A DNA stretch of 64,000 nt, from NCBI GenBank assembly GCA_030272585.1, contig BSYQ01000008.1, positions 3,224,001 to 3,288,000 of the forward strand. The letters are read 5' to 3'. This document shows positions 43,998 through 54,807 of the stretch, piece by piece (the first letter of the stretch is position 1; every line of letters begins with the position of its first letter). A model generated the notes under the pieces. The model searched no databases, was not told the origin of the DNA, and worked only from the letters and a program-made list of their open reading frames with translations. A program made the position numbers and the translations under genes. This DNA comes from Bryopsis sp. KO-2023 (taxonomy: Eukaryota > Chlorophyta > Ulvophyceae > Bryopsidales > Bryopsidaceae).

Positions 43998-45843
43998 ATG
44001 GCTGGTGCTGGAGACGTCACCCGAGAAATGCATATGTTCATGGGTAGACTCGCCGAACACGCGGAAAGGTTCGAAGATATGGCGGAGCACATGGAGGCGA
44101 TTGGCCTCGATGCCAAGGCGGAAGAGCTCAACGTCGAAGAGAGGAACATGTTGTCGGTGGCGTTGAAAAGCTTGATCGCTCCGAAGCGACGAGCGGTGAG
44201 GATACTGTCGTCGATAGAACAAAAGGAGGGCAGGAGCGGACGGGAAGTGGAGCTGGAGTGGTGCCGTAAAGCCAAAGCGAAAGTTCGTAGGGTGGAGTAA
44301 CGGAAATCGGACGGCCCTTATTGGTTCGAATTTTGCTTCTGCAAGTGTAGCATGGATGACGTCATTCGAATTCTTCCAAGTGTTCATGGATAACGCCGTT
44401 TTTTTGTTCGTTATCGACGTACCATTCATCAAAGCCTGGCCCCTCATGTGGGGAAGATTTTCTACTGTGAGACTGTACAGCTGTTCTTTTCTGCAAAGCA
44501 GCAGAAATGGTATATTGTGTTATATTGTTATATTATTACGTTATACTGAATTGAAATTGTTTTACACAAGGCCAGAAGGCCGAGTGCATCCCGTTCACAG
44601 AAAGGTGTTTTAGGCTGACTCAGAAGTAAATCACCATTTCTCTCCACCCCAAAGGCAAGCAAAGAATTACATATATATATATATATAATCTATTTTGAGA
44701 ATCCATACCATGTGGGCAGTTCATGATTTCATATTTTATTTGATTTGATTTGTGGCAACACTCACTCAGGTAATCGAGGAATGGTCCGGGCAATTCGAAA
44801 GAACGCTCAGTTTGATAGATGACCACCTGTTGCCGTCTGCATCCGATGTTCAAAGCAAAGTATTTTATCTAAAAATGAGGGCCGACTACCATCGCTACGA
44901 TGCTGATTTCCAAACTGGAGACGAAAGGAAGAATGCTGCCGACATTGCTCTTTCGGCATACAAATCTGCCCAGGTTTGCATCCTATATACAAATTGAGTA
45001 GCAAAGAGAGCACTTTTTTTATTGCTTCCCTGTGTGTCTGACTTCGCGGCGAAGCAATGCCATGAAAACTTTGTTTTCCTCTTTTTCCGTTATTTTGTGT
45101 TGCTGTTTGGGGAGGGAAGGGCAATCTTTCTACCTCGAAAATCAACATTTTAGTTTGCATTTGCCTTCCGTACTATCTTGTTGGAGCAGGATAATTTCTT
45201 TGACACATGCTTCACCCCTCCTATTGATTTTCTTATTGCAGGAATTGTCCGTGGCTGAACTGCCAGCCAATCATCCCGGCCGACTGGGAGTTGCTTTGAA
45301 TTTTTCGGTTTTCTATTTTGAAATCGTGAACTCACGGGAAGAAGCATGCAAACTCGCAAGAGAGGCAAGAAATTGATTTGCAAAAAAAAAATATTTTCCT
45401 TTTAGAGACATTTCAATTCACCAATAAAATTTGCGGTCGGATTGTGGTGGTGGTTTTCTTTCTCCTTCTTGAATCTGGGGTTAATTTTTTTTTCGTTTTT
45501 TCTGTTCAGGCTTTTGACAGTGCTTTTGATGAAATGGACACACTGGACGAAGACACATACAAGGACAGCCATCTCATCATGCAGCTGTTGAGGGACAATT
45601 TGAACCATTGGTCCAAGTGAGTGAATGCTTTTTTTTTTAAACCAAACGTGACAGGGCCACAAATACGATCAGTGGTGTTAAGGATTTTTTCCTTTTCTTC
45701 TCTTTTCTGGTTTTTTTTTCAAGGGGCCACACTATTTCGAAATTAGGTTTTTTTCGCATTCCTTTGAGGATGGGACGGGAACACCCCCCCCCCTCTGAAT
45801 CTCCTTATTTTTATTCAGGAGAATTTGCAGAGAAAGCACATAG
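43998..45843 (+). CDS. 14-3-3 protein
   Basis: Dimeric phosphoserine/phosphothreonine-binding adaptor. Exons: 43998-44282, 44770-44973, 45242-45364, 45510-45616, 45819-45843; 247 residues. [69 protein letters not shown] and [16 protein letters not shown] are the family signatures. The phosphopeptide pocket is intact by alignment: Lys in ALKS, Arg in KRRAVR, and Arg-Tyr in DYHRY. The usual Trp before SSIEQ is replaced by Val. Exon 1 ends AAA|GTTCGTAGG. Exon 3 ends GAG|GCAAGA, so intron 3 is GC-AG; no GT donor fits. The last exon is short and encodes KRICREST after HWS. It is the best acceptor/stop found, but that tail is the least certain part. Confidence 0.93.
44357..44364. promoter_or_regulatory. 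TGACGTCA palindrome (CRE/ATF-type) in 14-3-3 intron 1
   Basis: Perfect 8-base palindrome. The same sequence occurs at 14514-14521 and 41754-41761. Function inferred only from the known bZIP site. Confidence 0.3.
44587..44633 (+). repeat. Dispersed repeat family B, copy 2 (14-3-3 intron 1)
   Basis: TGCATCCCGTTCACAGAAAG followed by TAGGCTGACTCAGAAGTAAA. Matches the reverse complement of 38172-38224. Both copies are followed by an AT-repeat stretch. Confidence 0.65.
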
Positions 45844-47310
45844 TTAGCTTACATTTACTTTTGTGCATTACATAATCCCTTAGGGTTGCCCCCTACCCAC
45901 CCACCCCAATTCACCTCAACCCATCTAGAACAAAGAAAACAGAAAAAACAGTTTCCCTTGCTGAGTAACAGTGCCTGTAACTTGGTTCAACAAGGTTGAA
46001 CAATGTTCGACGTTCCGCTTCGAAAAAAAATAAATTCTCCCCTGCCAGTGAATCGAAAAATTATTAATTCCCTCGCCTATTTGCTTTCTTGCGTTTAGTA
46101 CTTAACCTTCAGATTGTGTTTTCTCTGGAGGTTCGTTTTTTCAGTGAGATATATATGTTTCAGGAAATATGTGTCGCCATGCAAAATATGATTGTGTGTT
46201 TCTTTTTTTTTCGTGAATAATGAAGGGAGGAGAAAGAAGATATTTGAATGCATCCACCACCAAAAGCCGACCAAGATGTTAAACCAAGGTGCTGTCATGC
46301 ACAGCGTTATCGGATTGATTCTTTAGTTCCGTTATCTATTTTGTTTTTCTTTTTCTGTGTGTGTAGAGGTTGAAAAAGAACACAAAAAAACTATCAGATA
46401 TTTCGTTCGTTCTTCAACCCCTCCCCATCAATTCCTTTTTTGAATTTTTTTTCCAATCAAATATCAAGCAGTGAGGTGTTGGTGCGAATTTTTATTGGAG
46501 CCTTTTTAGTAATTATTTTTGGTATGTTTTTTTTTTGGGCGGGGGGTTGGTGGTTCCAAGAGAGGTTAGGGATGCATTCCGATGGGCCGTGACCAAAATT
46601 CACTTTTACGGCGGTGGATTTGACCTAACAGTTCCAGTTAAAATTGTTCAATGTATATCTTGTTGTAATCAAGGAAAAGGATGAAGGCAATGCATTATGG
46701 CTCCTGCTCGGCTCATTTTATATAAAAATAACGAAAGGGGGGGGGGGAGGGTCATCAGTTATGGGTTGCTGGGAAGAGAAACAAAAAGCAATTTCCTGAC
46801 TTGGCCTCATTCTTGTGAATGAGGTAACATCGTAACGCTCTCACCGCCGCAACTTCCGTTTCGACGAGGGCCTTAAAATCCGTGAAGGGGACGGATCTCT
46901 CTTTGCAACCAACTTCGACTTCACTTGACTGCGTTTCTTTCAATAGGGTGCATGGTTGTGATGTGGAGCTTGTAAAAATTTTAGTTTTTCACAGTTGGGG
47001 GTGTCTTTTCTCCATTGATGTAATTGATGTTTGTTTGTTTGTCTTTTCTCCATACACCTCCGTAGTAATTGCATTGCCGAGCATACTCCGTCAAGGCTCA
47101 TCCACCTTTGGAAATGCTTCGCTTGCACGTTTGGCGGATGTTTTGGTACGACTGTGGCATCATGCCAAGGCGTGTGTGTTTGATGTTGAAATTGCACATC
47201 CTTTTTTTTTCGAGGGTCTACTGCGAGGTTGGTGCTGGGCTGCGTCGTTATCATAAGGCGCCGCTTCACTCGCGGTATCCAGATCCAATCACCTTCCAAC
47301 ACCAATATTA

Positions 47311-47378
47311 ACATCGATCAATCGATCAATAATTACAACCCACAGTGAAAGAGAGCTACCACCCTCCAGGATGCTGGA
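47311..47378 (-). repeat. Dispersed repeat family A, copy 2
   Basis: Reverse complement reads CCAGCATCCTGGAGGGTGGT, then CACTGTGGGTTGTAATTATT and a GATCGATT tail, matching 14061-14131. ATCA tetramer repeats (47384-47402) follow on the other side. Confidence 0.65.
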
Positions 47379-48960
47379 AGAGATCAATCAATCAATCAAT
47401 GATTACATGTTGCCTGGAAGAGATACAACTTCTTTTTGAAACAAGAACCCCCCTTAGAAACGTACACCAATTTGAAACCTAAAATCCTTGCATAAAAAAA
47501 AAAGCCAGAAGACCCCGTGAAAAAAATCAATACGTCCGACAACGGTTGGTTTAAAAGAAAAAGAAAATGTTTGTTTGTTTGTTTTTGTGAACTATCCATT
47601 CATCAATTCGCCCTGATGCGAAAAGTAAATAGCATCAAACCCCATGGAATCCAAAATGAAAAAGTCTGAAAACACTTTAGTATCACCCCAATACTAAAGT
47701 ATATATATTTTTGACGCTTTTCTGCTTGCAAAATAGTCATTTGCACAAATGCTTCGGAACCAGATGCAAAAATCAACAATAATCAGTATTGACAGTTTGG
47801 ATGTCAGCCTTCCCCACTGTGCACTTCTGAAACAAATTGAACCACTGCGATATTTATGCCAGGTCCGTCCCTGAACTTCTTCAAGAAGTCTAGAACTATT
47901 TCCGTGCTGCTATAGAACACCTCAACGTTCACTGAATCTTCCCAACTAACTGTGTGTGACTAAAGTGCCACACCAACATAGCATCATATGCTGTGGGGAA
48001 AACAGAGTAACACCTGCAGATATAGCTGTGGAAGGGCACACCTCCTCCTCACAGACAAAAAGAGGTCTTTCCCCTCAAAAGAGCCCAACCCAACGTTTCG
48101 ACCGTATTGAGAAAAGCATTGAGAACGTCAAGTTTCACTCTTCGATCGAAAAACGACTTCCCACCAATCTTTCTGTTTCTGTTTCTGTTTCTGGCGTGGC
48201 GTTAGCAACAATGTGCATGGCGGCGGCTGGAGCGCAAGGATTCGATCGAATCTGAACGATTGGAAGCTTCCTTTCCCAGCTCCACACTCCCCCCTGGTTG
48301 AAGCACGAAGACGTGGTACTCAGCAGAAGGGGGCGGGGAGGGGGGAGGACCCTGAACGGCGAACGGGGAAGGGCCACGATTGCGTTCCTGTGATGGATGT
48401 CTCTCCTGCTCGTCACCCTCCTCTCCGAAAATACACAAAAAAAATATGAAGCAAAGCGCAAAAACGCCCAACGCGAGACCTCCAACGCCCCAAGTGCAAT
48501 TGTGCAGGTTCATTCCTCTCTTTATTGCACACCACAAGAAACAGATTGCATACGACAAGCCTACACCCGCTGGAAAGAAGGGGAGTTGTATTTATCGTCA
48601 CTGATATGAGTATGGGCTGATGCGTTATCAGGATCAGGTACCGTCCCGTTTCTGTCAAGCTTCCTGGACGTTGCTGCTGATCATCCAATTGGATCTGGTG
48701 AATTGAGTTGTGACGATTGATTGGTCAGCCGCCAACAGGTGGCTTCTCAGCACGTGCTATCCTCGTGTGAGTGGTCAGCCGCCAGTTGCCCAAGAAAACG
48801 AACGAACAGGATTCGCTTATGTTTTCGGCTTGTTGGGCGAGTCGAATAAACGCAGAGACGTGTAAACAAAATTGATGTATATTAAAATTGATGTTTGTTT
48901 GTTTGTAAACAAAATTGCATTGTCGGGGAGAAGAGCGTTGTTCTGTTGCGATGGTTTTCG

Positions 48961-49161
48961 ATGGAATCTTTGTTGTTTCAATCTTTGTGCGAAAATGTTG
49001 GTCCTTGGCGACTGCTTTCGCATAGGTTCGTCTCGACAAGCTCCAAGAATTTCACCTATCAGGGGAAAGCCACTCCTATCGATTGCTCCGAGCCGTCAAG
49101 CCAACAGGATGGCAGTAGCCATCCATGTTATTCCATGCTAGTGAAGTCATACGTGCCTTGA
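48961..49161 (+). CDS. Doubtful small ORF with targeting-like N terminus
   Basis: 66 codons from ATG at 48961. The start (MESLLFQSLCENVG, then RLLSHRFVSTSSKN) has the Arg/Ser-rich, acid-poor look of a mitochondrial presequence. It could be a first exon whose downstream exons I did not find, or chance. Confidence 0.15.
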   Translation: MESLLFQSLCENVGPWRLLSHRFVSTSSKNFTYQGKATPIDCSEPSSQQDGSSHPCYSMLVKSYVP

Positions 49162-49698
49162 GCACTCAAATTTCCTCAAAGCAAACGGAGCCAACGAAGC
49201 CAGGAGGACCGTCAAAAAAAAAAATGAATAAAAAAAAATCATATACGCTCCTGGAGCTGGGATTACCACAGATGCTTCCCAGAGAATGGACTGAACACAG
49301 CCATTTCGTTCAACTCTGGAGGTCTCGACATCTAAAACTGCCTTCACTAACGAACGGAGGAAAAAATAAAGAAGTAAAAACCGATATGAAGATTGGGTTT
49401 TCAGAAAAAACAAAAAAACAAAGGGTCATTTTGAAGCACTGCATGTGGAGAAGAAAAATAAAATAAAATAACCCAGAAATCATTACAGCTCGACAAAATA
49501 TGACGAAAGAGAACACGCCACACACATTTGCCGACAAAAGAATGCACAATTAAGGAATCCCCAGCGACCAATCACTAAGCCAATCACCATTTTTTTTTTT
49601 TTTTCCGTCTCTAAAAATAGTTCCCGTTCATTCCATACATCGAATCTTAATCAGACTCTTAATCTTTTCAATTTGCTTGGCAATCCTCATAAATGCGC

Positions 49699-52600
49699 TC
49701 AAAGCATTCCCTGTGCCAGCCAGCCTCTCACTGATGCCCAAGTTGTGAAGAGACGTAGCATGACTAAGCGAAATTCGACGTTTATGACATCGTAGTAATA
49801 GACTGCATGGGACACCAGCGGAGGAAGTCGATTTGATCTCTTCTCAGCCAAAGCTCGGGTGCATTCCCTTGCAGTGACCTTGAATGTGTTGATGGGCTGT
49901 GCAGAGGAAAGAGCAAAAAATACAAAACAAAAATAAAAATGAATACCGTGGAAGAGCTCTACAGTAGTTTCGAGGAAGGGAAAAAAAAAGTCTTTTATGA
50001 ATAAAAAGCAGTGTTTTATTATGGATATGTGTTGAATTTGTGTTCGCTTATACAAAAAAAAATAATAATTCAACAAAGGCAGGAAGTGGTCACACACAGA
50101 ATCTGGTTTATAGTTTTTGGAGCGGTTGGCCGGATACATGGGGCTTTCACGAAAAAAGCAAAAAAAAATATGGCCCTTTCGTTTTTTCTCTCTCTCTGTG
50201 GGAATGCATCCACTTTCAATTTCTCTTTTTATTTTTTTTTCACAAGAGGATAACAGTTTTTCTTCAAAAAAAACTACAAACTCGAACAGTGATGGAAGCA
50301 AAAATAGTGAAACATTTCTGGAGCCCGTCTTCTTTTCGGAGCCTGTTCTTTCAGACGCATCCCACCTGGCCTAGACTCCGATCAATGGCCCGGAGGCAGT
50401 CGTTCGTTTTCAGCAGCAAAAGCAGCGCCCGTGGAATTCTCAACAGCAGCTCGGAAATTTCCCCTGCATACTCTTTGGCATAAGCTTGGATCCTGTCCCT
50501 TTCCTCCATCGACCCACTCAGCTACGTTTGAAATCGAACAACCAACACCTCAGCAACTTTGATCCCTGGTGGAATCGCGTCTTAATATTCATACGATAAA
50601 CTAAGAATAGAATTTTTTTTAGCAAATTTCGCTATGCAGGAAATTTTTTAATCCAAGGTCCGAGTTTTAAACGTAACTTGAAAAATCCACTAGACCAACT
50701 ATCATTAAATGATGGTTTTTTTTTCCTCCTCCCAGAAATCATCATGTTGGTGAAACGACGTGAAACCCAACTTGCCCAACCTCGATCAAGGGTGGATTTA
50801 TAATACAATATAACATAATATAATAAAATAAAAATAATAGGGTAATATCTATAATTCCAACCAAGTTGCAGGGCATTTCACACCAGCGCACCAGAAACGG
50901 GCCAGAACCCCAGAAAAGAAAAAATCAAAAATGCAAAGGAGGACAACTGAACCTTCATGTTTTTTCCACCATTACGTCGTTCCATCAAAACAAAACAGAA
51001 AATCCCCTTGCTGACGGCAAAAAAGAAGTAGAGTTCCGAGCATCACCTTCAGGTGGTCCGTGGTCTGCTGGGTTATTTCATCCCAAGGTTTCGTGGTGAG
51101 CATTGCAGCAAAGAACGGATACATGTCCCCAGCGTTCATTCGATGGCTGTATGTTTTTATGGATTCCTCGTCTGCGAATATGAGTGCATGCCAAAGGGCA
51201 GCATAATCATGTCTGAAGTCGTTGTCGATCATTTGGTAGAGGCCATGGTCCAGCAGAACCAGCTCCGCTCGCCCATTCTGGAAAACACACAGGCACAGGC
51301 TCTTCTTCTGGGTGCTGTGGTTGGGCGAAACAATAGGGGGCATTGCCAAAGAAAATAAAAAAGACATTTTTCTCTAAAGAGAATCTGGGGGAAGTCTGGT
51401 GAATATCCTTAATGTGTCCACTTTCAAATTCGCCCACCACCGGATGCTGTTGGTTAGTGCTGCTATATTATACTTTATATTTATACTTAAGTATTATATT
51501 ATTATATTATATATTATATTATTATATTCTGTATTATATAATATATGTATTATATTATATTACACCAACAGTTGGGGGACAGTTGCCACACAAAAGGAGC
51601 AGCTGCCAAAATTTGAACTCAGTCAACCGAGGGCTTCACCTCAACGCAAAAAATCTAATCGAGGTTAATTTTGAAATTAAACGACGGAACGGGGAAGGAA
51701 TTAAAATATGATCAGGTGGATTTTTCAGTGGCGCCGTGTTTTCTGTAGATCCACAGAGCAGGTGGTTCTGTTCATTTGATGTTTTCATCTTATGCCTCAG
51801 TCCAGTGACAAACCTCACTGATGATTTCACGCGATTTTTTTCCCTCTCACCTCATTCCGGACAAGCAAATTGGCTTCATGGGGGTCGCAATGCACCTCCC
51901 CAAAAACGAAAACCATTTCGCTGAATGTGGTAGACAGCAGGTCTGCCACCTCCTTTGGATCCACGCCGATTTCCTGGAGCCCTGTTGCAATCAACGCATC
52001 ATATCCTCCATTAAAACACTATCCCAGCATTTTATCTCTGCGAACACCCCTCCTCCCCCCCCGAATCCAGCTTAAATTCTGGCTGTGATATTTCTATGAT
52101 GGAACATCATAAGAGGGTTTTCGGCCCCCCAATGGAATTCCCAATCAAAATATGCATACTATATTGCTGAAAACCTTAGGAAGCCACGGATCGGTCGTCA
52201 GCTCCTTTCAAACACATTTCCACTCAGTTCTTTCAAGTGAACTGAGGAAAACTCTTTCTGACAATAGAGCAGATATGTACACCCGCATGTTTGGCTTGTG
52301 TCAACCCTACCTTCTCTATCCGTGACTCGGACTCCATCGATAAATTCCATGGTCAATATCCGACTGGAAGAGAGACTGCCGTCAATTGCAGGAACCTTCA
52401 CTCTGAAATTCCACAGCAATTGACTTCACCTTTTCCTTCTTTTTTCCCACAATATACTTTTTTTTTTTTTAAAGCGTGGTTTTACACGCAAACAAGGCCT
52501 GATCACTTGGGAAACTTCAGTTTCTGTTGATTATATATGTCAGCCACAACTGTGGTGTGAATTGGGTGCCTATGCGTACGTACAAGAAGATCACCTGCCC

Positions 52601-54566
52601 CTTACACGTGACTTGGAAGATGCTAGATTTCTCATGGTCCGCTCCGCATTCCGAGCTTCGTTCACGAAGTCCAGTTCCTTGGGCAGATTCTCTTTCACCT
52701 CCTCCACAAGCCAAGTGTAGTCGAAACTCTGATCACACAATAAAACGCAAACACACATTTGGCCATACATGTCTTTTCATATGAAGAAAGAAATTTTTTC
52801 GTCCACAAGGCAAAAAATGCCTGCAGGCTTAGTAAACCTCGAATGGTGTGGTTCATGATATGATGGTTCCATTTGAAGAGAAAGGAGACTGCCAAAAATC
52901 TATATGTACGGGAAAAAATATTGCTTGATGCATATGTATTCCTTTCAGAAAATTCTACACTGGGATATCAACACAGTGAGGTGCATATGCCCCCCCTCCC
53001 TCCCTTACTTTTATTTTAATTTTAATGATTAGTTTTGGATGACCATTATGACAAAATCCTTCCAAGGGACAAGAGAGTTGATATGGCTCATCAAAGAAAA
53101 AAGGGGCTTCGTTTTTTTTTTTCCGTTTTTTTTCGGGTTTTTCCACACCGGAAACAGAAGCTTCACGCCTCTAACCAGGCCTTCAATCGTCAGGATATCT
53201 GCTGCGGACGTATCCTGCAGTCCAGGGTGTTGGACTTTGACCGCATACTTTTTCCCATCATGCCCCCACGCAACATGCACCTGTATTCTTGGACAAAAAA
53301 ATAGAAAATCCGCTGAGACACACGTCAAGAACAGCAAAAAAAAATAAAAAAAAAATAATCAAATTTAACAAGAATCTGCTGACCTGAGCGAGGGATGCGC
53401 TGGCCACAGGGGATGGATCGAATGTAGCAAACGCTTCGTTTGGATGCTGCCCCAAATCGTCTTTGAAAGTTTTGCAAATGTCTTGGAAAGATGTCAGCGG
53501 ACATTTGTCCAGCAGGTTTTCCCTCATCGTCAAGACGTAAGCTTGTGGCAACAGATGGTCCTGAACGAAAAAAAAAACAAAACAAAAAAACACTATTAGG
53601 ATAAAAATACCTTCAGGTATCATCGGAAAAAAAAAATGTATATATAAATTAAAAAAAATACGTTCTAAAGCGATTTTTCCAAGTTTTTTCTATGTACTTT
53701 AGTTTCATAAAATGTAGTACATCAAGACTGGAAAATTTGATTGTTTTTTTTTTAACCTCGAAAAAATAGTCAACAGCAACAATACAGAGTATTCAATTCC
53801 TGCCATTCATTTTTCAAGGAAAAAAATATGCTTTTGGAATTTTTTTTTTTTTTTTTTTTCTCTCTGTGACCTTGTTTTGCGGTTGTGAAAGAATTATTGA
53901 ACCTCATTATTTCTCCAAAACACAAAAGACTGAACTTCGGACTGCCATGCACTCCATCAGCGATGGATATGTCAAATTAAATCGTAAGAAGACCTTGAAA
54001 ATTCTCACCAATTGCCCCACATGCTGTCCAAGCTTGATATATATCCCTCCATTGGCAAAACAGAGGTCCACCAGCCGGTTTGCCCCCCTTATGTGGCACT
54101 CCTGCATTACTTCTTTTCTCCGTTCGACCTCTTCTATCCCTCTTAGTGAAAAATAATAATCTGCAGAAAAAAATAAACAAATCAAAATCTGCTGCTTGGC
54201 TTTCCCACAGGCAGCAGCTTTTCATATCCTGTTTTGCGGAGAACCACAGCCATGTCTTCCCACAATATCCTGTGTGGCATTGCAGTAGCAGGGATCCATG
54301 AGTGTTTTCTTACCTGAAACGATGGCCCCTGCAGTATAGCAGTCTCTACCCAAGCGCAGAGGCAAGTTCACGGATAGCCCCATTCTCTCTGCAGGGTCGC
54401 CAGCTGAAAAACACCATCCCAGCCAGCCTGCTGAGCCCAGCAATGCCAGTTTCCCTGGTAAGCTCCATGCCGCACCAGCAGACTCGGGATCCTTTGTCTG
54501 AAAAGATTTTGCGTGAAAGTTGCGCCACGCGATCGCTGCACTTCTTTGGCTTGCTCGACGAAACAT
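49699..54566 (-). CDS. ADCK1: ABC1/UbiB-family atypical kinase, ADCK1 type
   Basis: 551 residues (human ADCK1 about 530), a mitochondrial atypical kinase family. Exons in coding order: 54566-54314, 54160-54009, 53560-53384, 53280-53149, 52728-52595, 52402-52311, 51981-51851, 51277-51047, 50521-50366, 49896-49699. The N-terminal 85 residues carry Arg-rich, Ser-rich text and a hydrophobic stretch (LALLGSAGWLGWCF). That fits mitochondrial targeting plus a membrane segment. Signatures: YIKLGQH at 125-131 is the KxGQ motif; SASLAQV is the Ala-rich nucleotide loop; KYAVKVQHP holds the ATP-binding Lys; LPKELDFVNEARNAE, LTMEFIDG, VHCDPHEAN (usually HCDPHPGN) and LVLLDHGLYQ follow. The C-terminal part, RALLLLLKTNDCLRAID, matches human RQMLLILKTNDLLRGIE. 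Starts at 54566 with Met before RRASQRS; 241 bases from the epsilon-COP start. Confidence 0.94.
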
Positions 54567-54807
54567 CAGTCCGCCGAGGGAAAGAACAAAAAATAAAATA
54601 AAAATGGAATGCAAGAGAGTGAGCAAAGTGTGGCTTCAAGAAGGGGTGTGTTCTGCTCCATGTCTGACATGGGGGTGTTCAATAAAATCGAGGCTTTCTT
54701 CTGCACTTCGTTTGGTGCTGTTCTATATTGCTGTCTGGAGCGAGTTCTGCTTGGAAGCTTTTCAGAGAAGACACGTGCACGCTCATTGCCTTTTTAGATA
54801 AGGAAGA
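54567..54807. promoter_or_regulatory. Divergent intergenic region ADCK1 / epsilon-COP
   Basis: Only 241 bases separate the two ATGs, so both 5' leaders and core promoters must share this stretch. No specific element recognised. Confidence 0.5.

Larger units (their letters stand above)
45844..49698. other. Gene-poor stretch between 14-3-3 and ADCK1
   Basis: No firm gene. Minus-strand open stretches at 46755-46943 (FTDFKALVETEVAAVRALRC) and 46940-47314 read like protein but could not be joined in phase. Other contents: a repeat A copy at 47311-47378, a TTTCTG hexamer run near 48170-48192, a direct GGTCAGCCGCCA pair at 48723 and 48773, and a T run at 49590-49606. The right end is the 3' UTR of ADCK1. 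Confidence 0.45.
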
